DNA from: Streptomyces roseifaciens
Lineage (GTDB): Bacteria; Actinomycetota; Actinomycetes; Streptomycetales; Streptomycetaceae
DNA length: 64,000 bases
Reading direction: 5' to 3'
Assembly (NCBI RefSeq): GCF_001445655.1
Contig: NZ_LNBE01000002.1
Coordinates: 930,001 to 994,000 of the forward strand
Numbering within the stretch: position 1 is the first letter of the stretch; each line of letters starts with the position of its first letter. A program made the position numbers and the translations under genes. The notes beneath the pieces were generated by a model. That model was not told the origin of the DNA. It did not search any database and saw nothing but the letters and a program-made list of their open reading frames with translations. Below, one piece after another: positions 1-8,192 of the stretch.

Positions 1-126
1 GCGGCCTGGCGCCAGTGCTTGGTGAGTCCGTTGGCGCTATGCGATGGTGTTGTGCATCCCCGGTACGGGCGCGTGCCCGGAGCGGCCCTGATGATCACCA
101 CCGTGAACGCAACCACAGGTGAGCCC

Positions 127-556
127 GTGGTGCGGGACCGTGACAGCGACGTGCCATTGGTGCACGCGGTGTGGCGGGCAGCGCCTTCCCCGGGGCCGCG
201 CCGCCGGTTGCCATCGACGGCCGACGGTATACGGACGGTGCGTTGCGCCCGGGCACCAACGCCGATCTCGCGGCCGGAGCCCGCGCGCTGGTCGTGGTCG
301 AGTCGGTGCGCACCAGTTTCTCCGCGAGCCACTCAACCAGGAGTTGGCGGCCGTGGCGGCAGGCACCGTAGTGATCTTCAGCCCCGATCCGGCCTCGGTG
401 CGCGCTTTCGAGAAACCGCGTCCGGTCCGTACGGTGCGCTGGGACGGGCGCGAGCCGATGAGCCTCGGAGCGGCGATCGGCGCGCTGGTCACCGAGCGGA
501 CCGTGGAGCTCCCGGCCGCCGACGCGAACACAGAGGCGGCGGGACAGCCGTACTGA
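127..556 (+). pseudogene. Patatin-like phospholipase, C-terminal remnant
   Basis: Three forward frames must be joined to read this. One gives SDVPLVHAV, the next gives GSAFPGAAPPVAIDGRRYTDG and GTNADLAAGARALVVVE, and a third gives REPLNQELAAVAAG and GPD-like PDPASVRAF. These match the C-terminal half of bacterial patatin-like lipid hydrolases. The N-terminal half with the oxyanion hole and GxSxG nucleophile is absent upstream, and at least two frameshifts separate the blocks. The family hydrolyses acyl esters of phospholipids, but this copy cannot be functional. The family assignment is from memory of conserved text, not from a search. Confidence 0.6.
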
Positions 557-1131
557 CCGTCAAGCCAGACGGGACGTAGTGATGCTGCCGGATCAGCCAG
601 CGCCGGAAGGGGCTCTCGCATGATGTTGGGTTGAGGGGCCGCTTTGCTGGTCTCCAGTTGAACGATTTTGCAGATCTTCCCCGTCATACTGCCTTGTGGA
701 CAAGTCGATTCAGTCGGATCGTGTCGCGGCCGGCGGTGGAGTTGTGGTTTGCCGGAGGACTGACGCCCTGTGGGCTGACGATTCCGCTGACAGTTCCTGT
801 GGTGTTGAGCTGTGGTCACTACCATTGGCTCATGGCTGAGCTGGAGACAGCATTCCGATCCTCCCGCCGGTACGTGAGCGCCCTGGGCGGCCCGGCAGAG
901 CTTCACGAGCTCGACGGTGCGCAGCACGGTTTCGCGGGGTAGCGGCGCGCGCGGGCGACGGTGCCGGGCGCCGTCTTGTGCTGCCGAGGTGCCCGCCGCC
1001 GTGGCAGGCCCAGGAGGATCAGAGGACGAGCACCGCCGGCGTCTTCCGGCGTCCACAGCACACCGGGGATCTCGTCGACGGTGAAGAACTGTTCGGTGAC
1101 GCCATCCGATGACGTTGGGAGGTGAAGCGCA
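557..1131. other. Gene-free stretch
   Basis: No gene is supported here. Open frames exist on both strands, including a 103-codon forward frame from 631, but none has a ribosome site, a recognisable domain or plausible composition. It separates the patatin remnant from the MarR pair and may hold further eroded DNA. Confidence 0.5.
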
Positions 1132-1599
1132 TCAGCGTTTCAAATCGTCGGTCAGCGCCGCAAGCTCCGTGTCGGCGCGCTCGGTGACCAGGGCGAGGAC
1201 GCGACCGGCGGCGGCCAGGTCCTCGGCGGGTATCCCGCCCCAGATCCGGGCGGTGACGGGGGCGATCTCCGCGCCGGCGGCGGCGAGTAGCTCGCGCCCC
1301 GCGTCCGTGGGGCGAAGGTGCGTGCCGTCCGTGATGAGCAGCTGCTTGGCCAGCAGCTCGTCGAGGGTGGCACGGATGTCGGCCGGGTCGGCCTTGAGGG
1401 AGCCCTGGACCTGGGCGATGAGGTCGTCCGGCGTCCGTGGGGCGTCGGTGGTGATGGCGGCGCGTAGGGCGACATGCTGCTGGAACGTGGCGCCGTGCCG
1501 GGCCAGGACGTGTTCCAGCACGCCGCGGGCGGCGTAGTGAGCCAGGCCTAGGGCGCGAGAGTCGGCGATGGGTGCAGTGGTGGATGCGGTGGCGGTCAT
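1132..1599 (-). CDS. Winged-helix (MarR-like) protein, 155 aa
   Basis: A small winged-helix protein. Residues about 25-100 contain an RGVLEHVLARHG helix and an SLKADPADIRATLDELLAKQLLI recognition-helix segment. These are followed by the wing LRPTDAGRELL, which is typical of MarR-type regulators, and a C-terminal dimerisation helix follows. Its ATG overlaps the stop codon of the upstream MarR gene by four bases, so the two are translationally coupled and probably work together. The pairing of a full MarR with a shorter wHTH relative suggests a heteromeric or two-step regulator. The regulated target is not evident in this window. Confidence 0.8.
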   Translation of the reverse strand: MTATASTTAPIADSRALGLAHYAARGVLEHVLARHGATFQQHVALRAAITTDAPRTPDDLIAQVQGSLKADPADIRATLDELLAKQLLITDGTHLRPTDAGRELLAAAGAEIAPVTARIWGGIPAEDLAAAGRVLALVTERADTELAALTDDLKR

Positions 1600-2081
1600 G
1601 GTGTTCCCCTCTGGTCGTTCGGCAGGGATGGAGTGAGAGGTGCGTCGAGCAGGGTCGTCAGCTCGTCGGTGAACGCGCGCGTCCGCGGGGCGCCGAGGCC
1701 GCCGAGTGGCTCCAGCAGCTGCTGGTGCAGTTCCTGGACCACGTCGATGGCCTGCCGCGTGACAGCCTGGCCCTGCTCGGTGAGGGCGAGCTGTACGGCG
1801 CGCGGGTCGCGGGGATCGCGGGTGCGCTCGATCAGGCCGGCCGACTCCAGGGCGCGCGCCAGCTTCGAGACGTACAGCGCTTCCAGGCCGGTGTGGTCGG
1901 CGAGGCGGCGCTGACTGGGCCGCTCACCGGTGCGCTGCATGCCGTGCAGCGATGCGACCAGCGAGTACTGCGCGTGCGTGAGGCCCAGCGGCGCCACCGC
2001 GCGATCGACCGCGACGCGCCACTTGTTGGCGAGCCGCCATACCAGGAAGCCGGGCGTGGAGCCCGGTGAAACCTTGCTCAT
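1596..2081 (-). CDS. MarR family transcriptional regulator, 161 aa
   Basis: A typical-length MarR regulator, which binds DNA as a dimer and is usually released by a small aromatic or oxidant ligand. It shows the LTHAQYSLVASL helix at about residues 34-45 and the recognition segment PSQRRLADHTGLEALYVSKL at about 55-75. The wing is DPRDPRAVQLALTEQGQAV. It starts at ATG 2081 and ends in an ATGA overlap with the next wHTH gene, so the two form an operon. A direct repeat 13 bases upstream of the start codon is a likely autoregulatory site. Confidence 0.9.
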   Translation of the reverse strand: MSKVSPGSTPGFLVWRLANKWRVAVDRAVAPLGLTHAQYSLVASLHGMQRTGERPSQRRLADHTGLEALYVSKLARALESAGLIERTRDPRDPRAVQLALTEQGQAVTRQAIDVVQELHQQLLEPLGGLGAPRTRAFTDELTTLLDAPLTPSLPNDQRGTP

Positions 2082-2094
2082 GCCAAATAGAGTA

Positions 2095-2121
2095 CATGGC
2101 TACTATGTCCATGGCTACTAT
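2095..2121. promoter_or_regulatory. Direct-repeat operator upstream of the MarR operon
   Basis: The 12-mer CATGGCTACTAT occurs at 2095-2106 and again at 2110-2121, a 15-bp phase. It lies immediately upstream of the MarR start codon at 2081, in the only AT-rich patch of the intergenic DNA. This is the expected place for an autoregulatory MarR operator. The site is inferred from position and repetition only. Confidence 0.5.
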
Positions 2122-2565
2122 TTTCCGGTGGATGTGACGGCGCACCCCGGTTCGGCGCAGCAACGGATCGACGGAACTCCTCCAGCGGGATCGCCTTCGC
2201 CCCGTCACATGATCAAGACTGAAGACAGGCCCTGACTCAGGGGTGATGCCATCTCGCCCGAGAGGGAATGGTTCTGGATACCGGCCCGAGTGTCGGGGGT
2301 GGCCCTCACCAGGGCGTGACGGTTCGTGGTGGTTTGCCTCCTTCGTCGTGGTCCGAAGAGCGGTGACCTTCCCGGGCAGCGGTGATCCCTGCGGCGGCGA
2401 GTCGACGGGGTTGTCTGTTTGGCGTCGTGGAGGAGGGCGCTGCTGTCCGTCGTGAGGCGCCCGCGGCGCATGTGGTCCTGACCGGCGACCGTGACGGTGT
2501 CGATGTGCGAGTGACTGGGCCGCGCGCGATGAGCCCAGCCCGTCCGGATCACAAGATCGTCGACA

Positions 2566-2670
2566 GGACCCGGATCTTCACGTTGATGGCGTCCATGAAG
2601 GCCGCTGGGTAGGCACGGTCGAGCGGCCGCGACTACCGCTCCGTCATGCTCTCCATCGCCAATCTGTTCG
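2566..2670 (-). pseudogene. IS256-family transposase fragment
   Basis: On the minus strand the frame reads SRPLDRAYPAAFMDAINVKI, which is the conserved block of IS256-type DDE transposases around the first catalytic Asp. It is preceded by MESMTER and an amber codon at 2633-2631, where the family has a Trp/Gln. Similarity is lost on both sides. It is a short dead scrap with no ends or flanking repeats visible. Its presence marks past mobile-element activity between the MarR and MmyB-like regulators. Confidence 0.7.
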
Positions 2671-2841
2671 ACCTCCAACAGCTGTACGGTGTGGCCCAGT
2701 TGATGCACAAGGGTGGAGATCAAGCTCAGTTCCGTGGCATGTCCCCAGGGCTGTCGACTCTGGGCTTGGGGTAGTGCGCTGTCCGGGGGCTCCGCGCCCC
2801 CTGGGCGGCATAGGGCCGGAACCAGTGGGGTTACGCTACGT

Positions 2842-3732
2842 ATGACGGCACACGCAAACAGTTTGGCCGCGTTTCTGCGTTCGCGCTGGGAGGGGCTCAA
2901 GCCCGAGCAGGTGGGCTTGACCTCCCAGGGGCGGCGACGTACCCCGGGGCTGCGCCGGGGCGAACTCGCCATGCTCGCCGGGTTGAGCGTCGAGTATCTG
3001 GAGCGTCTTGAGCAGGGCCGGGACACCAACCCGTCCGGCGCGGTGCTCGCCGCGCTCGCCGACGCGCTCCGCCTGTCCCGTGACGAGAAGCAGCACCTCG
3101 CTCGCCTTGCCCTGAGACAGCACAGCGCCACGCTCCTGCCCGTACCACAGCCGGTCGGTGACGACCCGCGCCCCAGCGTGCGCGATCTCCTCGACCGCTT
3201 GGATCCCACCCCGGCATGCCTGCTCGGGCCGGTCTACGACGTCGTGGCATGGAACCAGTCATGGGAGACGCTGGCCACATCGCTGGGTGTGCTGGACACG
3301 GACCCGCCCAACCTCATCCGCTACCACTTCCTGCACCCCATGGCGCACCGCATTTTCGACGAGGCGTCGTGGGCGGCGACGGCGGACGAGGCGGTCGGCT
3401 GGCTACGGGCCGCCGAGCCGGACTGGGGCTCGGACGACGCGTTCCGGGCCCTGGTCGAAGACGTGCACGAGGTCCCCGGGTTCGCGTCGCGGTGGGCGGC
3501 CTACGCGGTTGCCTCCAGACTGCCGGGCGGCAAGCGCTTCTGGCATCCCGGGGCCGGGCACCTGAACATCCGGCTGGAGGTCCTCTTCGTCGGAGAGGCG
3601 AACCACTGGCTCCAGCTCTGGCTGCCCAGTGACGAGGAGACCGCAGCGGCCTTCGACTCCCTCCTGCGCCCGCAGGCGGGTCCCGTGCCCGACGCCCCAA
3701 GTGCCTCCCGGACCCCGCAAGCCGAGGCATAG
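2842..3732 (+). CDS. MmyB-like helix-turn-helix regulator, 296 aa
   Basis: The N-terminal XRE-type HTH spans about residues 5-80, with TPGLRRGELAMLAGLSVEYL and ERLEQGRD. It is followed by the MmyB ligand-binding region, about 105-275, with LLDRLDPTPACLLGPVYDVVAWN and NLIRYHFL. This HTH plus PAS-like fold is common in Streptomyces, where members often bind fatty-acid-like ligands and control a neighbouring oxidoreductase. ATG 2842 was chosen because homology starts at MTAHANSLAAFLRSRW. The frame stays open upstream but without domain similarity. The next forward gene is the broken dioxygenase, which may have been its target. Confidence 0.88.
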   Translation: MTAHANSLAAFLRSRWEGLKPEQVGLTSQGRRRTPGLRRGELAMLAGLSVEYLERLEQGRDTNPSGAVLAALADALRLSRDEKQHLARLALRQHSATLLPVPQPVGDDPRPSVRDLLDRLDPTPACLLGPVYDVVAWNQSWETLATSLGVLDTDPPNLIRYHFLHPMAHRIFDEASWAATADEAVGWLRAAEPDWGSDDAFRALVEDVHEVPGFASRWAAYAVASRLPGGKRFWHPGAGHLNIRLEVLFVGEANHWLQLWLPSDEETAAAFDSLLRPQAGPVPDAPSASRTPQAEA

Positions 3733-3887
3733 CCCCCCGGACGATCGGTCCGGCACGGCTCACGGGCTGTGGCCCGGGGCGCATCGTCTCCCTGCCCGTA
3801 CGGGTATCGGCAGGGCGTTCCTGCGCGGGGCCTTCGGCGTGCATCGTCGGGGCAGGGAGTCCGACGGAGCGAGAGGGAAGGGGGCCC

Positions 3888-4894
3888 ATGGAACTCAGGC
3901 CGATGCGATCCTGGATCCACCAAAAGCACGCGGCGCCGGGGCGGGAAACCGTGCCTACGACGGGCAGTCGCTGGAGCCCACCGACCGGGCTCTTCCCGGC
4001 GGCGGCCCGCTGCGCGTGTTCCACAACCCCGCTCTGGCCATCCGGGTCAGCCGGCGCAGCGCGAACATGCCCTACTCGGTGCGCAATGTCGACGGGGACG
4101 AGCTGTACTTCGTGCACGAGGGCACCGGCACCTTCTACACGGAGTTCGGGCCGGTCCCCTACGAGCCCGGTGACTACGTCCTGGTGCCGAAGGGCGTCAC
4201 GTACCGGATCCGTCCGGCCGGCCCGGTGAACTACTTCCTGGTCGTCGAGTCGGCCGAGGAGCTGGGCTTCGCCGACACCGGTGCGTTCGGCCGCCGTGCC
4301 CCCTTCGACCCCGGGCTGCTGTACGTACCGTCCCCGGAACTCGACGAGCTGGGTGACGGCCGCGACGAGGACGGCACCTGGCCGGTGCGGATCAGGATCC
4401 GGGGGGAATACGCCACCGTCGTCTTCGACGCCGATCCGATCGACGTCGAAGGGTGGTCGGGCGATCTGTTCCCGTTCAAGATGAACATCCGCGACTACCG
4501 GCCGGTCATGAGCGACCGCATCCACATCATGCCGTCCGCGTACGCCGTCTTCGCCACGTCCACGTTCATGGTGGGGAACTTCCTGCCCCGCCCCTTCGAG
4601 TCGGCGCCCGATTCGGAGCCCTTCCCGCCCTACCACCGCAACGCGGACTACGACGAGTTCACGTTCTTCCACAGCGGGACGGTTCTGGGCATGCCCATCG
4701 CCCCGGCCACCATGTCCCTCGTCCCGCAGGGTCTGCACCACGGCCTGCCCGCCCAACTCCAGGAGCGGGTGGCCAAGAACCTCAAGCCGGGCGACCGGAT
4801 CGACAGCGAGGTCATCTTCGTGGACACCAAGGTGCCCCTGACCCCGACGCCGGAGGCCGAGGCGGCGGAGCAGCGCACGGTCGAGGGCGCCTGA
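3888..4894 (+). pseudogene. Homogentisate 1,2-dioxygenase-like cupin, frameshifted
   Basis: The family opens homogentisate in tyrosine degradation with an Fe(II) cupin. A good ribosome site (GAGGGAAGGGGG) precedes ATG 3888, which reads MELRPMRSWIHQKHAAPGRE, the family N-terminus. Near 3945-3965 the homologous reading moves to another frame, SLEPTDRALPGG then LRVFHNPALAIRVSRRSANMPY, and runs intact to the stop. About 60 residues usually present between the two parts are missing. The C-terminal metal region YHRNADYDEFTFFHSG and LVPQGLHHG is kept. The gene is therefore frameshifted with an internal deletion. An internal start in the second frame is possible but lacks a Shine-Dalgarno. Confidence 0.65.
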
Positions 4895-5010
4895 TGGCCC
4901 GGGCGTTCTCGACCGGGTGAAAGCCATCGCTCTCACGGGGGATCAGGTCTGTAGGGATGCCCGCCGGCACGGCATCGTCAAGCCGGAGGCTTAGCAGAAA
5001 GAAGGAAGGG

Positions 5011-5787
5011 ATGCATATCGTGACCAGGATCCACAGGGCCGCCGTGATCGGCGGACCTGTTCTCGCGCTCGTCCTGGGCAGCGTGGTGGCCCCGGGCGCC
5101 GCCGCGCAGCCGTCGGTGACCTACTGCGCCAAAGGGACCACCGCGTACAGCACGCCCGGCGACTACAGCTGCATCCTGCCCGCCGGCACCCGCGATCACG
5201 AGCTGTTCTACATCGGGGCCGGTGGCGGCGGCGGAGGCGGCGCGGGCGGGGTGTACGACGGCCCTGGGGGGTACGGAGGCGGAGGCGGGGGAGCCGGGGG
5301 CGACGCTGACTGCGCGATCACCGGCGGGAGCGGAAACAGGATCGAGATCCTCGTGGGCCGGGGCGGCGCCGGCGGGGACGGCGGAAGCAGCGGTCGTAGC
5401 GGTGCGAACGGCAAGAGAGGGGGAGTCACCGGCGTCCAGTCCTACCAGGTCGCCCCGAACGGCAGCAGCGTCCAACTCCGGGGACAGGTAAGCGGCAAGG
5501 GAGGCGGAGGCGGCCAGGGGGGACAGCGCGCCGGTGGAGACCATGGTTCCGGCGGGCGCAGCGGAGGCTGCGGCAACCTCGCTCCTGGCCCCGACGGACG
5601 CAACGGCTCAGGTGCCCACGGCAGCGAGGGCGGACTGGGCCGACCCGGCACCCAAGCGAACCGCAGGGATGACAGGTGCCCCCGTGCCGGGAACGGCGGC
5701 GGTGGCGGTGGCGGCGGCAGCTGGGGAGGACACGGGTACGCCGGCGGCCGGGGCAGCAACGGCTGCATCCTGCTGACCGTGCACTGA
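5011..5787 (+). CDS. Secreted glycine-rich protein, 258 aa
   Basis: ATG 5011 follows AGAAAGAAGGAAGGG. Residues 1-33 form a Sec signal peptide (RIHRAAVIGGPVLALVLGSV, then APGAAAQ). The mature protein has a cysteine pair near its start (YCAKG, YSCILP), then long Gly-rich runs of up to nine or so glycines broken by short polar or aromatic segments. It ends with GSNGCILLTV. This resembles exported glycine-rich loop proteins of unknown role, perhaps cell-surface or disulphide-stabilised adhesive proteins. No enzyme motif is visible. It stands alone. Confidence 0.8.
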   Translation: MHIVTRIHRAAVIGGPVLALVLGSVVAPGAAAQPSVTYCAKGTTAYSTPGDYSCILPAGTRDHELFYIGAGGGGGGGAGGVYDGPGGYGGGGGGAGGDADCAITGGSGNRIEILVGRGGAGGDGGSSGRSGANGKRGGVTGVQSYQVAPNGSSVQLRGQVSGKGGGGGQGGQRAGGDHGSGGRSGGCGNLAPGPDGRNGSGAHGSEGGLGRPGTQANRRDDRCPRAGNGGGGGGGGSWGGHGYAGGRGSNGCILLTVH

Positions 5788-6161
5788 CTTGTTCTTTATG
5801 GTCTGAGTCGGTCGCGTTCGGCGATGTTCTCGGAGCGTCTACGCAAGCGGCGGCGGCGCCCAAGCCCCTGCCCGCCCCTTCGCCACCCGAGGCGACCCAC
5901 CTCTGCCTCGCCGCCCCCACGCCAGAAGGCGGCGGGGATCCCGGCGCAGAGCGTAGGGTCATTGTGGACGAGTGCGCCAACACCCCTCAGCAGTGGTGGA
6001 CGGTGGAGCAGGCCTGACCGCTCGGTCCGGTGGCGCACCCGCCATGCGCCGCCGGAGCACGCTGTGGCGCGCTCCGTACTCCCGCTCGGACCAGACCAGG
6101 TCCTCGGGCCGTAGGGTGCTCGGTCACGATGGATGCGCCTTCGTGGCCGGCCACTACCACG
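5788..6161. other. Gene-free stretch
   Basis: Nothing recognisable. Overlapping open frames occur in several phases, but none starts at a ribosome site. It lies between the glycine-rich protein gene and the convergent HxlR regulator. Confidence 0.5.
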
Positions 6162-6533
6162 CTATCCGGTGTCGCGCGGCGACAGCCGCCGTGTAATCCG
6201 GTCGAACAGCTCCTCCAGCGGCTCGCCGATGTCCCGCCCGAACTCGGTCAGCCCGTAGGTGACCTGGGGCGGCGTCGTCGGCTCGACCTCCCGCCAGACC
6301 AGGCCGTCCTGGACCAGTGCGCGCAGCGTCTGGGCGAGCATCTTCTCGCTGATGCCCCGGATGCTCTCGCGCAGTTCGTAGAACCGCAGGTCGTTGCTCC
6401 GCAAGGAGATCAACACCCAGACCCCCCACCTGCTGGTCACATGGTCGACCACATCCCGCGCGGGGCAGTCGGTGTGAAACACGTCATACCGCTCTCCCGC
6501 CTCGGGCCGTCTGGGCTGCGCGCTTCCCGTCAC
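6162..6533 (-). CDS. HxlR family transcriptional regulator, 123 aa
   Basis: A single-domain winged helix of the HxlR type. Cys23 (DCPARDVVDHVTSRWGVWVL) is the conserved, often redox-sensing N-terminal cysteine. Recognition helix and wing follow in FYELRESIRGISEKMLAQTL and VTYGLTEFGRDI. The gene is transcribed divergently from the NAD(P)-binding NmrA-like gene at 6626. In this arrangement HxlR proteins (YtfH/QorR type) typically control the neighbouring quinone or NADPH reductase in response to electrophiles. Confidence 0.9.
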   Translation of the reverse strand: MTGSAQPRRPEAGERYDVFHTDCPARDVVDHVTSRWGVWVLISLRSNDLRFYELRESIRGISEKMLAQTLRALVQDGLVWREVEPTTPPQVTYGLTEFGRDIGEPLEELFDRITRRLSPRDTG

Positions 6534-6543
6534 GTGGGGAGCT

Positions 6544-6555
6544 TACCTCTAGGTA
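6544..6555. promoter_or_regulatory. Palindromic candidate HxlR operator
   Basis: TACCTCTAGGTA is a near-perfect inverted repeat (TACCT / AGGTA). It sits 10 bp upstream of the HxlR start codon, inside the 92-bp divergent spacer to the NmrA-like gene. HxlR regulators bind such palindromes to shut both promoters. Assigned by position and symmetry only. Confidence 0.5.
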
Positions 6556-6625
6556 TGTCCTTACTAGAAGTTAGCCCGGTCCCTAGCGTGAAGGTCACCG
6601 AGGACGTCGGAACAAGGAGCTGATC

Positions 6626-7465
6626 ATGATCGTGGTGACCGGGGCTACCGGGAATGTGGGACGGCCGTTGACGCGGGCGCTGGCCAAGGCGGGCCAGCAG
6701 GTGACGGCGGTTTCACGGCACGCGGCGGCGGTGCCGAACGGTGTCCACCATGTGGCGGCCGACCTGGCCGAGCCGACCAGCCTCGAGCCCGTGCTGGCCG
6801 GGGCGAAGGCACTGTTCGTGCTGCTGCCTGGTGACATGCACGCCGCCGGGGCCAGCCCGGCCTTCATCATCGGTGAAGCTGCGGCCAGCGGAGTTCGCCG
6901 GATCGTCCTGCTCTCCTCGCAGGGCGTGGCGACCAGGCCCTTCGGTCCGACGCGGATCGCCCTGCGCGCGGTGGAGGACGTGTTGCGGGAGTCCGGTCTC
7001 GAGTGGGCCATCCTGCGGCCGGGCGGCTTCGCTTCCAACGCCCTGTGGTGGGCCGAGTCCGTCCGCGCACAGCGGGTCGTCGCCGCTCCCTTCGGCGACG
7101 TCGGGGTGCCGATCATCGACCCGGCGGACATCGCCGAGGTCGCGGCGGCCTGCCTGCTGGATGACCGGCACGCCGGCGGCGTGTACGAGCTGACCGGCCC
7201 GGAGGTCATCACGCCGCGCCGGCAGGCGGAGGCCATCGCCGCCGCGCTGGGCTCGCCAGTGCGGTTTCACGACCTGACCCGCGACGAGGCCAAGACCGCC
7301 ATGGCCCGGAGCATGCCGGCGGAGCTCGCCGAGGACACCCTGGACATCCTCGGTTCCCCGAGCCCGGCCGAGCTGCGCGTCAGCCCGGACGTCCAACGGG
7401 TCCTCGGCCGTTCCCCGCGCCCGTTCGCCGACTGGGCCGCCCGCAATATCGCCGCGTTCCGCTGA
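6626..7465 (+). CDS. NmrA-like NAD(P)H-binding oxidoreductase, 279 aa
   Basis: A Rossmann-fold atypical SDR of the NmrA/QOR2 group. GATGNVGRPL at residues 6-15 is the nucleotide-binding loop. AVSRHAAAVPNG, HHVAADLAEPTS and ILRPGGFASNALWWAES are typical of bacterial NAD(P)H:quinone reductase-like members. EVITPRRQAEAIAAALG is the C-terminal substrate-domain signature. The start ATG follows an AAGGAG-type site. Divergence from an HxlR gene suggests redox or electrophile-induced expression. The substrate is unknown. Confidence 0.88.
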   Translation: MIVVTGATGNVGRPLTRALAKAGQQVTAVSRHAAAVPNGVHHVAADLAEPTSLEPVLAGAKALFVLLPGDMHAAGASPAFIIGEAAASGVRRIVLLSSQGVATRPFGPTRIALRAVEDVLRESGLEWAILRPGGFASNALWWAESVRAQRVVAAPFGDVGVPIIDPADIAEVAAACLLDDRHAGGVYELTGPEVITPRRQAEAIAAALGSPVRFHDLTRDEAKTAMARSMPAELAEDTLDILGSPSPAELRVSPDVQRVLGRSPRPFADWAARNIAAFR

Positions 7466-7552
7466 GACCGGTCGGCGCCGCCGCACTGGGAGAGATAGGA
7501 CTGAGCAACCGCATCCGGCAGAACTTGCGACTACGGGAAGGGCGCGTTGCCG

Positions 7553-7882
7553 CTACCCGTTGCAGGCCCTCCGGTCGATCCGCTGGTTCGTAGCGCGTGC
7601 GGCGGCCGTCGGGGCGGTCACGACGAGGCCGCAGTCGCGCAGGCACGCGAGATGGTTCGACAGCCGGGTGCGGGAGATCCCGAGGGCATCGGCGAAGTCG
7701 GAAGGGTAGGCGGGGGCCTCGCGCAGGGCGAGCAGGAGCCGGCAGCGGATCGGGTCGGGGAGTGCACGGCCGAACCGCACCAGCACGAGGGCTTCCACAC
7801 GCAGGTCGGTGACGAGCGGCCGAACCCCTCGGTCGAGAAGCTGTCCAACCTGCTCGGCGGCTGCTGTTACCTCAAGCGACAA
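7553..7882 (-). CDS. ArsR/CmtR-like regulator, C-terminus frameshifted
   Basis: Residues 35-95 give an ArsR-type winged helix: FGRALPDPIRCRLLLALREA, LGISRTRLSNHLACLRDCGL. This resembles actinobacterial metal sensors of the CmtR group. The expected wing continues in a different frame just downstream on the minus strand (GRRTRYEPADRPEGLQ), so the gene ends prematurely at RATNQRIDRRACNG. It is either a decayed sensor or a single-base sequencing error. No metal transporter is adjacent. Confidence 0.65.
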   Translation of the reverse strand: MSLEVTAAAEQVGQLLDRGVRPLVTDLRVEALVLVRFGRALPDPIRCRLLLALREAPAYPSDFADALGISRTRLSNHLACLRDCGLVVTAPTAAARATNQRIDRRACNG

Positions 7883-8192
7883 GCGCTGGCACCAATCGAG
7901 TGGCCACCCGTGTGATTCGGGTCAGCCGCCGCCGGGCCGTGCCGGCGGCCAGACGTACCGGGGCGTGGCTCCACACCCTCCGCACCGTCAGTAACCCCCG
8001 CGTCTCTGGCGACACCGTCATCTTTCACGACGTCACCGACATTCCCTGGCCCGTCACCTTGGGGGCGGCCCACCGGACCGACGGCCACGTGTGGGATATC
8101 TTCACCGCACGTGGTCGGCGCCTGCCGCCGGCCACCGAACTGCTGCCCGTCCTTGTCGCCCTCCGTCATGCCTACTGACCCTGGGCTCGGCC
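7883..8192. other. Short stretch without a supported gene
   Basis: A 92-codon forward frame ending at 8178 contains VSGDTVIFHDVTDIPWPVTL. It has acceptable composition but no ribosome site and no recognised family. It may be a remnant. Nothing else is visible between the ArsR gene and the end of the glutaminase gene. Confidence 0.4.

Noticed and set aside
3314..4936. A 540-codon minus-strand frame
   Set aside because: It mirrors the dioxygenase-like and MmyB genes, whose conserved motifs are on the plus strand. It has no domain and no ribosome site.
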